Source of the DNA: Fratercula arctica
Taxonomy: Eukaryota > Chordata > Aves > Charadriiformes > Alcidae
NCBI GenBank assembly: GCA_947846985.1
Contig: CANTUZ010000007.1
Location: 29,206,355-29,270,354, forward strand
Length of the DNA: 64,000 bases
Direction of reading: 5' to 3'
Position 1 is the first letter of the stretch. Each line of letters begins with the position of its first letter. A program made the position numbers and the translations under genes. The notes beneath the pieces are model-generated. The model was not told the origin of the DNA. It saw nothing but the letters and a program-made list of their open reading frames with translations, and did no database searches. Positions 62,471 through 64,000 of this stretch are shown one piece after another.

Positions 62471-64000
62471 TCTGCTGCCATTGCCATCTATTACCATCAT
62501 ATCAAATACTCACATATTCTAAATTAAACAGAAGATCTGAAATTTATCACTTAAAAAGCAACAGTGGGAGAACAAACTCCAGTGTGAGTTATTTTATGTC
62601 AACTGTCATTTGCTTTAGAAGTGCTCATCAGTCTGCCACAATAAAGCATGAAATAGGAGACATACGTTCCTCTGAAAACATCCCCAAAGGTTCAAACTTA
62701 AAGATTCCTACTGTGCCAAATATCAGGCAGTCTGCCAATAAGCTCAATTAGAATTCTGGACTAAATTAAGTGCACCCAATTAAAGCATATGAATGAAAAA
62801 AGCACCCTCCAAAAGAATAGCTTTCCTGCAGGTAGGTGTAACAAAATCTTTTCTTCACTGCTTAAAATAAGTCTCAAATTACAGTGATGTTATTTGACTT
62901 TAGGAATGCACAGATGTGTTAAGTATTTCACTGGGAATACAGTGTGGTTAGTTGGACAAGCATAAAGCATACATAATTAATTTCACTCTTGCAGTGCCTC
63001 TGCTCTTTAATGTGGTATTTGTTACCGTAGCAAAAGCAGCTTACTAGGCACCATGTTTAGCTGACAACATTGAAGGGAATTGTTAAAAAAATAAAAATCT
63101 GTTTTCGTTCCACTCTCAAATTTGCACCTAGTTTCAGATTGTATGTCTGCATTTAGCGTTTTAAAGCAGGCACACGAAGAATAGCAGGTTCCTGCAGAGA
63201 AATATGTCACTGGTGATAAACAGCCCCAAAGTCAGTAGAGCAGATAATGCACTGCAGGTCAGAAACTGCACCCCTGACAATACTGCACATGCAGGTAATA
63301 CACCAAATGTCACATCTGAAGGGGGTAATGCTTTCTCTACTGCTACATCCTCAACAAATGGTAGCAGCTGAGTTACTTGCTGACATGGAAGCATGAAGGA
63401 TTTTTAGCAGGCAGAAAACATGAGAGACTGAACAAGACAGACCACCAAAACAAAAAAAAAAAAAAACCAGTAAAGTTTACAGCCCAACTCTCATCAGCAA
63501 TATAAGCCAAACAGTAAATCATCTTAGATTGTAATCGTAACCTATAAAAAAGTAATTGTTCTTTATAGCTCTGTATTAAAAGATTAAGCCCTCTAGACAG
63601 AAAGGCATCAGACCTTAATAAGGTTAAAAATTGCTTGCTTGTTTGTTTTTAGTCTTGACACATTTTATCCTTTATGTGCAGGGTTTTAACAAGACATTTC
63701 CCTTTAACGGATGCAGTTGAATTCATCTATGTTGTTCATAATTCTTAGTTACATATATCTTGACTTACATCTTCACAGCACTGACATTAACTCATTCATT
63801 CTTACCATACATAGATGAGCTGGAAATGTGAGAAGGAGACAGTACTGGAAAACCTGCCTAAAATCATACTGGCATTGCCACTGACATGCAGTGTTTCTGT
63901 ATTTAACTCACATGCTCTTTCTCCCAGCCCATCCTTCCTCTTCCTCACTGTCCTCCTGGAGTAGTGAGGAAGACCCAGACCGTAGTATTAATTCACTGTC
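62471..64000. other. Unique sequence without recognised genes
   Basis: A + strand frame at 62458-62748 (97 codons, Ser/Asn/Ile-rich) starts inside the old LINE fragment and has no recognised product. A 15-A run lies at 63452-63466. Minus-strand frames at 63022-63394 are short and unrecognised. Confidence 0.5.

Noticed and set aside
1..64000. The many open frames of 60-100 codons on both strands read as genes
   Set aside because: Nearly all overlap others on the opposite strand, many begin at non-ATG codons, their composition mirrors AT-rich DNA, and none shows a family motif. The CR1 copies show the region is vertebrate, where exons and not long open frames are expected.
1..64000. CRISPR arrays, operons, Shine-Dalgarno-led genes or phage-type modules
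   Set aside because: No regularly spaced repeats and no compact gene clusters were found. The sequence is vertebrate in character.

Overview
The window looks like nuclear DNA from a bird, or less likely another sauropsid. The best evidence is two CR1 non-LTR retrotransposon 3' ends on the + strand: a compact one at about 21458-21607 and a longer, more decayed one at about 51090-51915. Both end in the typical CR1 3' segment (GTTGGACTAGATGATCTCC-like, then GGTCCCTTCCAACCC-like, then a TGTGATTCT-like tail). Older fragments (about 62090-62470 on the minus strand, about 49050-49140 MIR-like, about 16310-16400 SINE-like) fit a slowly evolving avian genome. The sequence is A+T-rich, low in CpG, has no operon structure or Shine-Dalgarno signals, and every long open frame is short and unrecognised. 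It is therefore an intergenic gene desert or a set of long introns.

No gene could be named. Several segments do look like exons. On the + strand, short open stretches bounded by AG and GT occur at 20530-20633, 21007-21130, 27637-27741, 28684-28729 and 38154-38310. The first two lie just downstream of a CCAAT plus TATAAAA arrangement. On the minus strand, open frames with protein-like composition lie at 39121-39372, 37120-37301 and 61049-61321. None was matched to a known family, and AT-rich vertebrate DNA gives many such coincidences, so all are weak candidates.

Layout: 1-5.7 kb is unique sequence with the two longest open frames, ending at a 32-A tract. 5.7-14.9 kb is unique AT-rich sequence with minor repeats. 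14.9-16.9 kb has enhancer-like AT-rich blocks, a CpG pocket and an 84-bp-period direct repeat. 20.2-21.6 kb combines promoter-like signals, candidate exons, a GC-rich pocket and a CR1. 27.6-28.7 kb has candidate exons around a 90-nt pure G/T tract. 31.0-31.4 kb has octamer and AP-1 motifs. 37-39.4 kb has candidate exons on both strands around a 26-G run. 41-42 kb has a TA hairpin and a C-rich tract. 47.8 kb has a 56-nt inverted repeat. 51.1-51.9 kb is the long CR1. 55.3 kb has an exact 41-bp tandem duplication. 58.3-58.7 kb is AT-rich with homeodomain-type palindromes and a polyadenylation-like signal. 62.1-62.5 kb is an ancient LINE fragment.

I found no convincing new biological system. The most useful items to follow up are the 20.2-21.1 kb promoter-plus-exon arrangement, the exon-like block at 38154-38310, the 47.8-kb hairpin, and the possible conserved regulatory blocks at 31.0-31.4 and 58.3-58.7 kb.
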